A DNA stretch of 64,000 nucleotides from Pisaster brevispinus (GCA_023634235.1 JAMKCF010000001.1:7690758-7754757); one strand, 5' to 3'; counted from the first letter of the stretch, positions 24,553 to 35,961 are shown. The notes: generated from the sequence alone by a model not told the origin. Translations and numbers: made by a program.

Positions 24553-25797
24553 ATGGCGGAGGGACGCTCTGACTTTTCAGTGGGACGGGTTCCTAGCTTA
24601 AGCTTATCCCCCGATCTCGCTCCTCGCCTGGGTCATCACCAAACTGGAGCAGGAGGACTGCAAAATCCTCCTTATAGCCCCTTTTTGGCCTCGCCAGCCG
24701 TGGTTCACCCGTCTGACCAGGCTGCTGGTTCACCGCCCGGTGGTTCTCCCCCAAAGGGCGGACATCCTGTTCCAACCCGGCTCGGGTCTCCAGCACCCAG
24801 CCCCTCAGCATCTCCACCTGACGTGCTGGGTGCTGTCACGCAGTCACTCTGCGCAGCAGGCCTTTCACGGCGAGCTGCGGAGATTGCAGCATGTAGCCGG
24901 TGGGCATCCACCAGAAAGGTGTATGACAGCAGGCTACGACATTTTTACCAATGGTGCAGACTACGGTCTCTACATCCCCCCCCCCGATACTAATGTAGGG
25001 GAGGTAGCAGATTTTTTGGTGTACCTTTTTGAGGATAATCTCAAGACGGGTACAATTAAGAACTATCGGTCAGCAATTGCGGCCATTCACAATGGGTTCC
25101 CGGATGGGTCCTCCGTCTCAGACAGCCGGGCTCTTAGCCAACTGCTTAAGGGAACGTTTGTATCCCGGCCTCCGGTACGAAGGCTTGTACCCGCAAGGGA
25201 CCTTTTTAGCGTTCTAACCACGCTGACGGGACCGCCTTATGAACCCATGGCTGGCGCAACACTGTTGCAACTATCCATTAAATTTACATTTTTGTTAGCT
25301 GTAGCTACGTCAAGGCGACGTAGTGAGCTTCACTCCCTGACGACCGAGCCAGGCCACATCCGGTGGGAACCGGGTGGGGTTCGTCTGATACCCGCGACGG
25401 GTTTCTTGACCAAGAACCAGTCTGACACTTTTTTGCCTCCAGACATTAAGTCCCACTCGTCGGTCCGGAAGAACAAACTCTAGTGCCCGGTCAGGGCACT
25501 TAAGTGGTATGTCAGCCGAACGGAACTCGATGGCTCGTCGCGGCGATACGCTCGGATGCGAATGTGCCAACGTCGGAGAGGGTTAACGCCCATGAAATTC
25601 GGGCGGCCTCCACATCACGGGCATTTTTTAAAGGTGTTTCTTTGAGTGATATAACACAGGCAGCCTGCTGGAAGACCTCAAATACATTCACCGACTGTTA
25701 TCTGAGGGATGTACTCTGGACAGAGGGCAGAGCGGGCAGGACAGTTCTAGCTGCGGCCAGCAGAGCTTCGACCCAGCCAGGGACTTCACATAAATAG
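24553..25797 (+). pseudogene. DIRS-like element, RNase H tail and tyrosine recombinase
   Basis: The 5' part (about 24565-24880) reads, across frame changes, PPISLLAWVITKLEQEDC, LIAPFWPRQPWF and LQHPAPQHLHL, which matches the end of the DIRS-type RT/RNase H protein. The recombinase follows (about 24890-25797): GTIKNYRSAIAAIHNGFPDG in the core-binding part, then catalytic Arg in VATSRRRSELHSL, then HEIRAASTSRAFFKGVSL with the H-x-x-R pair, then WKTSNTFTDCYLRDVLW with the catalytic Tyr. It would resolve the element's circular cDNA by site-specific recombination. A stop at 25481 and a frame change near 25540 break it, with part of the catalytic domain apparently deleted between them. No methyltransferase domain is visible, so DIRS versus Ngaro is open. 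Confidence 0.75.
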
Positions 25798-25886
25798 GTG
25801 AGTTCCCATGTTGTGCATTGTTCTCTGATCATTGATTCTGTGTTTTTTAATGTGAATAACATATAACCATGGCTCGCTTTATATAT
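25795..25886 (+). mobile_element. 3'-terminal segment following the DIRS-like recombinase
   Basis: It starts ATAGGTGAGTTCCCAT directly at the recombinase stop. Almost the same 90 bases occur at 37627-37716, again directly after a coding tail. AGGTGAGTTCCC resembles the AGGTAAGTATTCCC at the inverted end near 35953. It may be the right end of this element family. Confidence 0.55.
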
Positions 25887-27009
25887 GTGACCTGCTCTAT
25901 CGAATTGAGGTATATATCGAATCCTTAATGAAATTGAGTTATGCATACCGTGTTAACAAGTAACTCACTGGCTTTCCAGCAATGCAATTATTATTTCCGT
26001 AGCTTATTCCAGTCCGAAGTTATCGGGAAATGAAGAAAGTCTACAAGACAAGCCCACTTCCATTTTTTACGACGTGTTTGTTTAGAAACTCGTTTCTAAC
26101 TAAAAGCTAGCAATACGCGCGTGGCGTGAACGATCACACACACACGGAGAAGATTTTCGACGTAGCTAATGAATAATTCATCCAGGGAATAAAAAGCCGG
26201 CGGCACCAACCCCAGCCGGCCCCAGAATGAACCAAACAACGGCGCAGCAATGTGAAAGCGCACAGTCACGCGGCGAATGCGTGTACATACATACTGTACA
26301 CATGCATCGTACATTGTTATGGAAATACATGTATCATCACACGAAATGCAATCCAATAGCGTGATGTACATGTACATGTACTGTACGGTGGAGCGATCGA
26401 TCGGACCGCCCGACGGCGGAGGCAGGCAGTGTTTACATACATTCCACCCATGCCCATGTAGCTTTACGTTCGAAGTACCACCATGGTATGGAAGCCTTTT
26501 TCGAGAGGCATGCGAGCTAAATTTCACTAGGTAATACCTTTTAACTTCGTAGCATTTTTTTATGACGTTAGCTTAGTTTGAATAAATGGATGAATAATGT
26601 AATTAAATAAAAAAAATGTCTGACGAAGAAACTGTTTGTTGTTCGAGCGTAAACTGGCTCGGCCTAAACGGTGTTGGCCTTTTGTGTGCGGCCATGCTTT
26701 GAACATGTACATAGGCCTACTGTACACTGCTGTATGTACTTTGAAACAGTGCACACCAACGGAAAGACCCCGTCTGATACAAAATATACACACAAATCTT
26801 ATGACAAAATAAAACGAAAACGATTCTTGGAAGTCGATTCAATGTGGTCTGCTTTTTTCTATCTTTTATTTTTTAATGCAATGATATAAACATCATTCAT
26901 GGTTATATTCAACAAGCTCAAAAGTTAAGTTTTATTTTATTGAGTTTGTTTCCCCTTTAGCCTTTAGGGAAGGGAAGGTTAACTACAATAATGACCCTAT
27001 TTCTTGTAG
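25887..27009. other. Intergenic stretch, nothing recognised
   Basis: It contains several ACATGTACATG-type runs (26285-26400) and a CpG-containing patch at 26190-26280. Overlapping open frames on both strands here have no motifs I recognise. Confidence 0.5.
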
Positions 27010-27116
27010 ATTGCCTTCACACAAGTGTCACGACCTGGACTCGTACTCACACTCTGGTGATCAGAAACACCAGAACTTGAGTCCGGTGCTCTTAACCGCT
27101 TGGCCACGACACGCCA
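27010..27116 (-). repeat. tRNA-Leu-like SINE, minus strand
   Basis: Read on the minus strand: GTGGCCAAGCGGTTAAGAGC (A-box region), then GACTCAAGTTCTGG, then GTGTGAGTACGAGTCC (B-box region), then the SINE phrase GTGACACTTGTG. The layout of a long-variable-arm tRNA (Leu type) followed by unrelated sequence marks a SINE rather than a functional tRNA gene. Confidence 0.7.
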
Positions 27117-27979
27117 CAATACTAATACAACATTAATACTTAAAAATAATAAGAATGGTCCTGCAGTCTAACAACCTGACCACAAATCACAATGCTATTT
27201 ATTTACAAAAGGAAATTATCAGACTGGTAAGACATTAAAAATAAACCAACAGACCTGGCATTACATTGAGGCCATAAAAGCAAAGGCCTCTGATCCACCT
27301 GCTCTTGGCCTTTTAGCCTTTCAAAGGTTACCCACCCAGAGACTGTACGATTTTCAAATGGAGGTGCCCTTTGCAAAATGAAAATGGTATTGCCCTTTCA
27401 AAAATGAAATTCCGGGCCTAAAACATTCATTTGAAAACATTTGTAAAACTTTATACAAAAGAAGAATAATTTTAATGGCAAGTATAAAAATTAACAAACT
27501 ATAAAGTAAAATGCAAATAATGCAATGCACTCTTTGAATGTCAAGTCTTAAAAACATTTTTTTTCTTGAAATAATGTTTTTGCAAATACATAGTGTATTA
27601 GTATAACCATTATGTATTCTGTTGTTGTTTTTTACAAATAATGAAACATCACAGCCGGATGTGTTTTAAAAACAAATACATAAAACTTTCACAAATAAAT
27701 AATGTAAAGGAAGGAATGTGTTTTACATGTACACAGATGCAATAGTGCACCCAGAATTATGTCTTAGGGGTGGTTTAGTTTCCTCAAAGAAATGTAAGTA
27801 GAAGGGTCCAGGGGCTCGGCCTAAGTACAAGCCTGGCTGATAAAAGCCTAGAACAAGATTCACTAAGTGATCATGCCCCTGTTATATGAGGGAGAATGAA
27901 GGAGGAAAGGTCCTCTACTGAAAGTGAAAGAGCATTCACCAAAAATACAAAAATCTATGCGATGATATATCGACATGTC
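27117..27979. other. Intergenic stretch, nothing recognised
   Basis: AT-rich without coding features I can support. Confidence 0.5.
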
Positions 27980-28639
27980 ATTTGAATCTCAAGCAAGTAA
28001 TTAATTAATCTTTACAAGAAAGCAGTATCAATCAAAAAGGTACTCACCAGGGACTCTATAAACTTACCCAAACCCATCCCCGTATCAAACTATATTTTTT
28101 CTTTATTTGAAAGTCATTTTCCAAAACTTGTAAGCTCAAGCAATAGCTGGTACTCTTTGGCAAAGTTTCTTTTTTTTCAAACAATTTTCTCAAAACCAGT
28201 TTTCTCCCACACCAGAAGAGCCATCCCAAGGAAGGGCGAAAACCTCAGAAAAAAAACAAAACTGAGGTGAAAATTCCCTTACCGGCCCCATTGTTTCATG
28301 GCGACCAAGTTTTCAACTCCAAGGATAGCTCCCTCCTTTTGTGGAAGAATTTTGGTGAGAAGCACTAGTTTGTGTAAAATTTTGGGTTACTAATGATTGG
28401 CCAAAAAAAACAAATTTGCCAAGAGTTTTAAAAAAAGTTTAATAATCAATCTTGTTTGAAATTACTGAAGAAAAAAAAACACTTCAAGAAAAATTTAATA
28501 AACAGGCTAACAAAATTAGCAAAAACAAACTTAACAAAATTAAGGTACATGTACATAACTACATGTACATGTAGACCAACCTCTTACTTCTAATTCAATA
28601 CTCGGCAAAATTCATGAATTTGGATTTGAATGTCAAATG

Positions 28640-28760
28640 TCAAAGAGCAATAGTTAAGCGTTTTGCTTAAGGACACAAGTGGTTGTGAAATTCGAACACA
28701 CATTCTGATGACTCATCCACCAGAACTTGAATTCGATGCACTAGACCCCTTGGCTGAAAT
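28640..28760 (-). repeat. tRNA-Leu-like SINE head, minus strand, copy 1
   Basis: Minus strand: a degenerate A-box, ATTCAAGTTCTGGTGG, a degenerate B-box (GTGTTCGAATTTC), then CCACTTGTGTCCTTAAGCAA, the usual SINE body start. It is diverged in both box motifs. Confidence 0.6.
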
Positions 28761-28861
28761 ACAAGAAAATAGAAGGTGGTCAAGAAACAAATTATTTGAA
28801 TCTTTTCAAGAAAGGAGCAGTATCAACAACAATGATACTTACAAGGGACTCTATAAACTTA

Positions 28862-28945
28862 AGTGGCGGGAGTGAGATTCGAACCCACATTCTGATGACT
28901 CAGGCATCAGAACTTGAATTCGATGCACTAGACCGCTCGGCTGAA
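28862..28945 (-). repeat. tRNA-Leu-like SINE head, minus strand, copy 2
   Basis: Minus strand: AGCCGAGCGGTCTAGTGCAT, then ATTCAAGTTCTGATGCC, then GTGGGTTCGAATCTCACTCC ending CGCCA. It keeps a good B box and a paired T arm, the best-preserved of the Leu-like copies here. The anticodon position reads CAA. Confidence 0.65.
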
Positions 28946-29397
28946 ATACAAGAAAATAGAATGTGGTCAAGAAACAAACTAATTGAATCTTTTCAAAAAA
29001 GGAGCAGTATCAACAACAATGATACTTACTTACCAGACTCTATAAAACTATTACCCATCTCATAGTACACACTAGGAGAAAATAGAAGGTGATTGAGCAA
29101 CTAATTAATTGAATCTTTACCAGAAAGGAGCAGTATCAACAACAATGATACTTACCAGAGACTCTACAAACTTACCCTTCCCATGTAATGTACACTTGGA
29201 GCATGGCCAGAATCATGCTCCCTACAAAAAGACAGTTACCCAGAGAAAAAAGAAGGTGCTCTTTCTCCGCTGAAAGCTACTTTAAGTGAAAATAATTATG
29301 CAAATTACAAACCTGCATTAGTCCTAAGAATATTGGCGCACTTTAAATTCCTACATTAAATAAATGATTTCCTAGTTTGGTGCAATTTTTAAGTTGG

Positions 29398-32300
29398 CTA
29401 TTTCCGTCGTTGTACTTTCTGAACTGGGACTTCAACTTCAACGTTCTCTTCGGCAGCGTGGTTGTTGGGCTTGGGGACTGTGGGCCTAGGGCATGTTGTA
29501 TCAGCTCCCCCCTCACTGCAGAACTCTCTAATTTTGTCAAATAAGTACCACTGTCGTTTCGCGTCAAGTCCGGGTGGTGTAGTCTCCTCTGGAAGTTCCT
29601 CAGGTGGTAGAGTGTCGGGTGCACGTAGGAGGTTGTATTTCGCTTCTTCGTCGGACGGTCTCTTTGAAGCATACACAACACCAGGCTCCTCAGATGAAAA
29701 ACTTCAGAAAAAAATAACAAAATAACAAATTTAAACAATTGCAAAACTATTTTCTTAAAATATACTATAGACGATTTTCCGAGTAAGCAGCACTTTATGA
29801 GTAATCTTACTTGGTGGGTTCTTGCTCGCTGTTTTTTGAGCTGAATGTTTATTTTAAGTGACTATCTGAGTAGAGTTAGAAGTGGAAGTAGAATTAGAAA
29901 GTGAATTAGAAACAATAATCCAGCAAAAAAAATTAAAGTGAGGGCGTGCATTCACCGAGTACTTAAGACTACTCTTTATATAAAAGGAGCAGGTGTTTTT
30001 TTTTTAGAAGATCTTTGTGATTTTTAATGTTTATTGCTTTATTCATTGGCCTTTCGCAGACAGAAATGGGTAAGCAGAGTTTTAAGGAAAAAACCTACCG
30101 GAAATGCTGCAGACTCTTGATGCCGACAAGTGGCTTGAAGTACCCCCCAAAAAAGGTTTGCCAGTCATATAATGGGACGAAGACTTCCTGTGACTCGCTG
30201 CCAACTAGTTGGGCCAGGTTCAAACGGGTTGCTGTACTTTGGATGGTCAAGCGCGCTATATCTTCTAGGGATGACACTGGGTGCGACGGTATTTCTGCTT
30301 AAGGAGGCCAAAACACCAATCCGGACTAAATTTAGTGTGACCAGCCACCATGAAGTTGAGTGAGATGTCCTTGTGAAGTCCATGTAGAGTCCTCCAGATG
30401 AGATAAAAAAGCATGTATCTATAATCAAAATAAAACATTGTGCTTATTAGCAAACTACATGTCATTTCATTGGAAGTGGGCACGATGCTGCATAAAGACG
30501 GTATTTAAAATCAGTTTTCCTCGTGTACCTATTTTTGTTCTGTCCTGAACAGTTGTCGCAGTGCAGACTAAGATGATCCTCGCCAAGTCCATAATTTGTG
30601 AAGAAATGATGCAAGTAACTGATTACGGCGTTGCTCCCTTTCGTTGACGTCATCCCTTCATCGATGAGGTAGTTTACCTGTTGTGGAATTCCCTCGCAGC
30701 AGACTCCGAAGATGCCGCATTTTCTAGGTGTCATGAAGTACATTGGCCCGGGCTGGAGAGGATTTGATGGGTAGTGAACCTGTTGAGCGAAATCAAAAGA
30801 ATAATGCATAACGCACTCCCTAGAGCACGGGTTATTTAATGGTCAAAATATGATAAATAAAAATAATATAAATGATACCATCTAAAAGATCGTATGATTT
30901 AAAAAATAATGCAAACCTCAATTACAAATTCCGAAATAAAGTGTTTTTTATTATTATTTGGTTGGCTGTTAACATTACTCCCCCCTCCCCCTGGAACATG
31001 GGTAAAATGACCTCCAATTCAACCAAAGCAGAACCCATGGATGATTTTTAAAAAATATCCCTGCCGAAGCTTGATTTTGTAATCTTGTCACTGTTTTTGC
31101 ACCTTTCGGTTAATGCAGGCAATTTTTATTTTTGTGCACCCCAATTTTGTTCATTTTTTTCCCTAAAAACCTTTCCTTGGAAACAACCCTGGCATTTTTA
31201 ACTGGATTTATTGTTCCCCTTTACTGTTAAGAATGCCAAGATCTTTCCCCGAAGCCTGACTGTCTGATAACTATAAGTGAACACATTGTTTTTAAATTGA
31301 TGTATTTATTTGTTTTGCTTTTGTAAAGCATGCAGTCTTCTGTATACAATGTACTGTCATTCCTTAACATTAGGCATACCTGTTGTTTCCATAGCTGGCT
31401 TGTAGTAGTCCCTCCAGATGCTGGACTTTGAGTTGGTAGATGGTAGCAGACGAAGATCAGATCTCTTGAAGCCAGGAACACGACCAGGAAGAATAAGTGC
31501 ATGCTCCTCTGCAAAATTGGTGATAAACTGAAAAACCCTTGTAGTATCCTCGTAACTTAAAACTCTCCTGCTCTCAACTCGGCCACCAGACTTCTTCCGA
31601 CGTGGAGTAAGCCCGTGCTCCCTGTACCATTGTTGCACTGCACTTACCTTATTCTTGCTAACCCTACATAGCAAGATATAAGAACAGTATTATTTTAGTA
31701 ATTATTTTGGATTGTTTAATATTTTTTTATCAACTGCAAAATACTTCACGAAAGTGTCACCTCACAATAGCAGAGCAACATCTTTGTTAGTAAATATCAC
31801 AACATTATGTACTCACATATGAAGGAAACGGAAGGTCTTCGAGCAAACCCTCTTACTTCTGACACTGAAGAGACTTCGTGTTCTTGTGCGCGCTTTACTA
31901 ACTCCCTTGAAGGTAACTGTCTCACTCATGTTCATTGAACTATGGAAGATCCCCAACAGTATCAGGTCTTTTTCTCCTGAACAAACATGAACCAATAAGC
32001 TATTTAATATGTAGCATTATGATAATGTAGGAAAGTGAAATGAATCCGCATACAAACAAAGTATCGAGCACAATAAAGCCTTTGGGAAAAAAGGAAGTTA
32101 ACATTTCAAAACTAAATGTTTGATAGGGTCCTTACTGTTTTACCACCACTATTATTGTAACTTGTAATAACACATACTCAAATAGACAATTAAACTGATT
32201 TAGGTAATCATAATTCATAAACTGCTTAAAAGCTATCATCTACGAAGTTGTTTTGTTGTCGTTTCTGTCACCACTATAAAGCACTACTGCACTAGTTTGT

Positions 32301-33175
32301 CTGGAGTAGTGGAAACTATAGCATAACAAACTCAGTCATAGTTCTAAGTAGGCATACAACATCACTTAAAAGTTAGACCAATATAACCTTTTTATCATCT
32401 TTTGTAATTTTGTAGTACTTTTAACCTATTAAACTATGGTCACGGTGTGATACAGTGTTGCTATTTCTTATTTTATTATTAGCCTGTGGAAATAGGGTTA
32501 GTTTAAGCCTATGGCACTTGTTCATAAGTAAGAATAGACTGACACTGATAATGGTATTGGTAGTGTCGAGTCATGTGTATCCTCAGTACAATAGTCCTAC
32601 ATTTGATTTCCTGAACTAGCACTTAAAATTCAACAAATTCAACCATGTCAACCCATCCAAGATTTTATGAAATTTCATTGCATGGTCTAAAATAAAACTC
32701 TTAGTCTTACTGTACCTTCTGTCAATCCCTGCATGTCTAAGCGAATGTTGAGTACTTCCTCGTCGGTGAACTGCTGGATACACGGCCTTCCTTCAAAGGT
32801 AGAACAGTCACAGCTGAAGTCCTGAGCTCTCTCATGTTCCACGGCGTGATCCTCGGCGATCGCTTCCCCCAGTAGGTGGTTCACACCTTGAAGCTCGTTG
32901 GTTGCAACGGGTGGTTCATCGTCGTCGTCTTGATCTGAAAAAAAATCTACACTTGCTTCCGAAGCTCTGGGTAATCCTAGAAAACCCAGAGCTCCCCCTT
33001 CCTCTTCCTCACTCTCGGCACTGTCATCATCGGAACTTTCGAGGCCATCACCTAAGAAATAATCCTCGACTAACTGTGTCAGAGCAGCTTCATCCGGACG
33101 AGAGAGGCCAACAATGTTGGCATCACGAACGGAGTTAAGCGCTCTCTCCATGTCTTTACTTCGCCTATCAGCCAT
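29398..33175 (-). CDS. Six-exon gene of the DNCSGQNKN (DUF7869-like) family, probably damaged
   Basis: Function unknown; the family is large in invertebrate and fish genomes. Exons: 33175-32716 (start MADRRSKDMERALNS, an acidic stretch, then C-D-C and QQFTDEEVLNIRLDMQGLTE); 31976-31817 (EKDLILLGIFHSSM...FLHM); 31663-31380 (QQWYREHGLTPRRKKSGGR...HALILPGRVPGFKRSDLRLL); 30819-30529 (HYSFDFAQQVHYPSNPLQPG, CDNCSGQNKNR); 30418-30099 (YMLFYLIWRTLHGLHKD, GHTKFSPDWCFGLLKQKYRR, VFVPLYDW); 29701-29398 (EEPGVVYASKRPSDEEAKYN, PGLDAKRQWYLFDKIREFCS). All junctions are GT-AG and in phase except exon 3 to 4, where one dangling base meets an exon needing two. The family's middle exon (cysteine-bearing, before HYSFDFAQ) is not found between 30820 and 31379. 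One base is lost near 30270 (RRTQC|SLEDI). Repeat-free introns favour a host gene. Confidence 0.75.
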
Positions 33176-34065
33176 GCTTAGTTTAGTAAAACTTTGAACA
33201 CAAAATTTGAACAGTAAAACTCTCAATAAACTACAAATTCACAACAGGTAAGAAAGGTAACAGCAATTTAAGAATGCAAACGTGAAAATCTTATCTTTGG
33301 TTCACTAAGTATCGACTGACAAGCGTTGCAAATTCACGAAATCACTCAGTTAATTCACACGAGGTCGGTCGTCGTTCATGTGCGTTGTGTGTGCGGCGAC
33401 GTGTGTTTTTGTGTAGAAACTCGCGCGATCGCGCATGGCACACATCGTGCGGCCGTTAAACCGGCTAGAATCCTTCAGAGAATCAGCTAAAAGTTTTGTG
33501 ACGTCATCGGGTAAACATGAAAACTGCGCAGACTCGTCAAATGGTCGCCACCTCTCATCCAATCATTGATCTCTATTTGTTGATAGTTGGAAAGCCCGGC
33601 TAATTTAAATATCAAGTTTTCAGCCGTTAATTGAACAGTTTTTCGGCCGCCGGACTAAGTTATCATAGATAAAAAAGAGTAGTTGAGGTCATGACCTTTC
33701 TAATGGTACCAAACACAGTCGTTTAACGTTAGCGGAACTGCTCGTACGCTGCAGTGGAAATAAGCCAATTATTTCACGTTTTTGAAGGTGAATGAGATTG
33801 ACTTTGAAGAGAATTAATTACGTACAAACATGCTCAAGAAAACGTACTTTTTGTGGATTTATTCATCTTTTCAATTAAAGGTAAGACCACGACAAGAAAG
33901 ATCAAGTTTTATTTAACTTAATTCCACCAAAATCACGGAATCGTTTTTTGTAGTGTTTTTCATGATTTTCGATTGTGACCAACTTTGGTATGGCGAATTA
34001 CACGTAAAACTTCCTGTCTGACACATTCCTCAATTCGACCGAGCAGGTCACATATATATATTTCT
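33176..34065. other. 5' flank of the DUF7869-like gene
   Basis: It includes a CpG-bearing stretch around 33360-33450 (CGCGATCGCGC palindrome at 33422-33432), reasonable for a promoter on the minus strand. No TATA box was assigned and no other gene is recognised. Confidence 0.4.
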
Positions 34066-34399
34066 TGCCTCCTATTGTTAGTTGCATTTTCTTATGTGGC
34101 TTGCCCTCTAATCTTACCCTTTCATGCTTCCCGCATTGTAATGCCTACAATGCGGTACCACCTTTATGGTCCAGTGTTCCAGCCTTTCACACTGACCATC
34201 CTTTGTTCTCACTTCTTCCCTCTTATTGGTTCTTAGCCAGTTTATTTACAACTCTGATTGGCTATATTTTCCCGCTTTTTTCCGGATACTCTCCCTTAAT
34301 CCTTTGCTCCTCTTTTTGCTATAAATGGATGTTTGTGTTTGTTCTTGTTTATGCCTCTGACGAAGGTCCGGATTGGATCGAAAGCTAAGGCCATCTCCC
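34066..34399 (+). mobile_element. Penelope-like element, upstream pseudo-LTR
   Basis: It starts CTTGCCTCCTATTGTTAG and ends just after CTAAGGCCATCTCCCC. It matches 35395-35735 with about 90 per cent identity by eye. Penelope-like elements characteristically carry such pseudo-LTRs around a single open frame. Confidence 0.8.
34353..34391 (+). ncRNA. Candidate hammerhead ribozyme core in pseudo-LTR
   Basis: CTGACGA at 34357-34363 is followed by a stem GGTCC/GGATC and then GAAA at 34380-34383, the two invariant halves of a hammerhead core. GCCT just before and AGGC just after could form helix I. An unpaired A sits between core and stem, and helix III would be nearly absent, as reported for Penelope-element hammerheads. 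In the second pseudo-LTR the same core is at 35691-35717, but the stem has a mismatch. Confidence 0.4.
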
Positions 34400-35086
34400 C
34401 ATCTCCGCCATCTCCGCCTTGCGCATAAGACGTATCTGCTCCACAGATACCCTATACAAAAAGCGTTCATCGGACCTCAGGAAACACATTGTTTCTAGAG
34501 GTCACAGCGAACGCAGGGTTCAACTTGCCATCAACAAGGCCCTCAGTATACCACGCCATACTCTTTTGGCCAACAAGGGGTCCAGAAAAGTCCCGACCAA
34601 TAGAGTTGCCCTGGTCACCACCTACCACCCTAACCTACCCAAACTCTCCTCAATCCTCAATGGTAGAATGGATATTCTCCATTCATATAGGAGGATGCGC
34701 TCAGCAATCCCTGAGAACCCCATGGTTGCTTTCCGCCGCCCTAAAAACCTGGGAGACATTCTATCAAGACCGACTCCCTATGTAGCACACCCAATGTGGT
34801 CTATGTTATATCTTGTAAAAGATGTGGACTACAGTATGTGGGAGAGACTAAGACCAAACTCAGTCTACGCTTTGCAAACCATGTCTCTTCCATAAAGACC
34901 AAGAAACTGTACCCCGTATCCATCCACTTCAACAGCCGTAATCACAGCGTCAAAGATGTTGAACTCATCGTGATTGAGGCTTGCAATGGTGACGACACAC
35001 ACCGCAAACTCAGAGAATCACACTGGATTCACCAACTCAAGACAGTCCAACCCTTTGGACTCAACGTAAACACTGGTGTTAAATAA
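34400..35086 (+). pseudogene. Penelope-like retroelement, C-terminal RT and GIY-YIG endonuclease
   Basis: Only the end of the single open frame is left. From about 34419 it encodes the RT C-terminus (LRIRRICSTDTLYKKRSSDL, SRGHSERRVQLAINKAL, VALVTTYHPNLPKLSSIL, MVAFRRPKNLGDIL). It changes frame near 34790 into the GIY-YIG nuclease: VYVISCKRCGLQYVGETKTK (the 'GIY' equivalent is VYVI and the 'YIG' equivalent YVG), then LSLRFANHVSS with the catalytic-region Arg, and HFNSRNHSVKDVELIVIEAC to the stop at 35086. The catalytic RT palm (YxDD region) is missing, so the copy is 5'-truncated, as is typical for target-primed insertion. The nuclease would nick DNA to prime reverse transcription. One frameshift makes it non-functional. 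Confidence 0.85.
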
Positions 35087-35394
35087 ATTCCCATCACACT
35101 CCTTCCACCTTTGCTTGTTTTTTTCTTTGATATAAAATAAATAAAATAACTGTAAACAAGTTCTCTCCACTAGTCTATTTTTACGCTTTTTCTCTCGCTT
35201 ACTTCATTGATACAAAATAGATAGTTACATGTTCCCTACACTTCTTTTTTCTCTCTCTCAAAAAGTTTTGAAAAAATCAACCTGTCAATAACCCATTCCC
35301 TCTGCAGAGGAATTAATAACCTGCTCTCTCTGCAGGTTCCTCTTGCTTAGTTTTAACTTCTTACACTGATTCTTTTATTCTATAATTACTTTGA
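35087..35394. other. Penelope 3' untranslated region
   Basis: No frame. Inverted CTCTGCAGAGG and CTCTCTGCAGG phrases lie at 35300-35340. Confidence 0.5.
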
Positions 35395-35735
35395 TCTTGC
35401 CTCCTATTGTTAGTTGCATTTTCTTATATGGCTTGCCCTCTAATCCTACACTTTCATGCTTCCCGCATTGTAATACCTACAATGCAGTACCACCTTTATG
35501 GTCCAGCGATCCAGCCTTTGACACTGACCATCCTTTGTTCTCACCTCTTCACTCTTATTGGTTCTTAGCCAGTAAATTTACAACTCTGATTGGCTATATT
35601 TTCCCGCTTTTTTCTGGATACTCTCCCTTAATCCTTTGCTCCTCTTTTTGCTATAAATGGATATGTTTGTGTTTGTTCTTGTTTATGCCTCTGACGAAGG
35701 TCCGGATTGAATCGAAAGCTAAGGCCATCTCCCCT
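35395..35735 (+). mobile_element. Penelope-like element, downstream pseudo-LTR
   Basis: Second copy of the 34066-34399 block, with small substitutions and a 2-base insertion at ATGGATATGTTTG. It ends at the same CTAAGGCCATCTCCCC phrase and is followed within 20 bases by the terminal repeat of another element. Confidence 0.8.
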
Positions 35736-35754
35736 ACTAATTTTATATATATAA

Positions 35755-35961
35755 CTTACCTGTAGAGCATCCCTCCCTCCGTCCCCACTGTTCTCGATGT
35801 CTCGGGGTTCCTTGATTGGTGCACGAAAAAAGAGGAAGATCACGCGGTACGCCGCGGGGCGCTATGTGGCGGCCAATAGAGGGCGCTATTTAACTCTTAG
35901 CGTTAATTACCTGCCGGTTTAGGGAAATATGCAAAAATAGTATTGTGCTCTACAGGTAAGT
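35755..35961. mobile_element. 207-bp element with ACTTACCTGTAGAGCA inverted ends
   Basis: ACTTACCTGTAGAGCA at 35755-35770 is repeated inverted at 35946-35961. The right 130 bases are the reverse complement of the DIRS-like left terminal block at 23729-23863. It may be a solo terminal structure or a non-autonomous derivative of the DIRS-like element. Confidence 0.6.

Larger units (their letters stand above)
27980..29180. repeat. Cluster of four related repeats with two SINE heads
   Basis: A segment of about 85 bases (AGGAGCAGTATCAACAACAA, then TGATACTTAC and GACTCTATAAACTTA) appears near 27990, 28800, 28985 and 29110. It includes a small hairpin, AGTATCA / TGATACT. Minus-strand tRNA-Leu-like heads lie at 28640-28760 and 28862-28945, so units of about 180 bases appear to have been duplicated in tandem. 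Confidence 0.65.

Noticed and set aside
26277..26534. Overlapping frames on both strands near 26.1-26.5 kb
   Set aside because: They arise from ACATGTACATG-type low-complexity runs and have no motifs.
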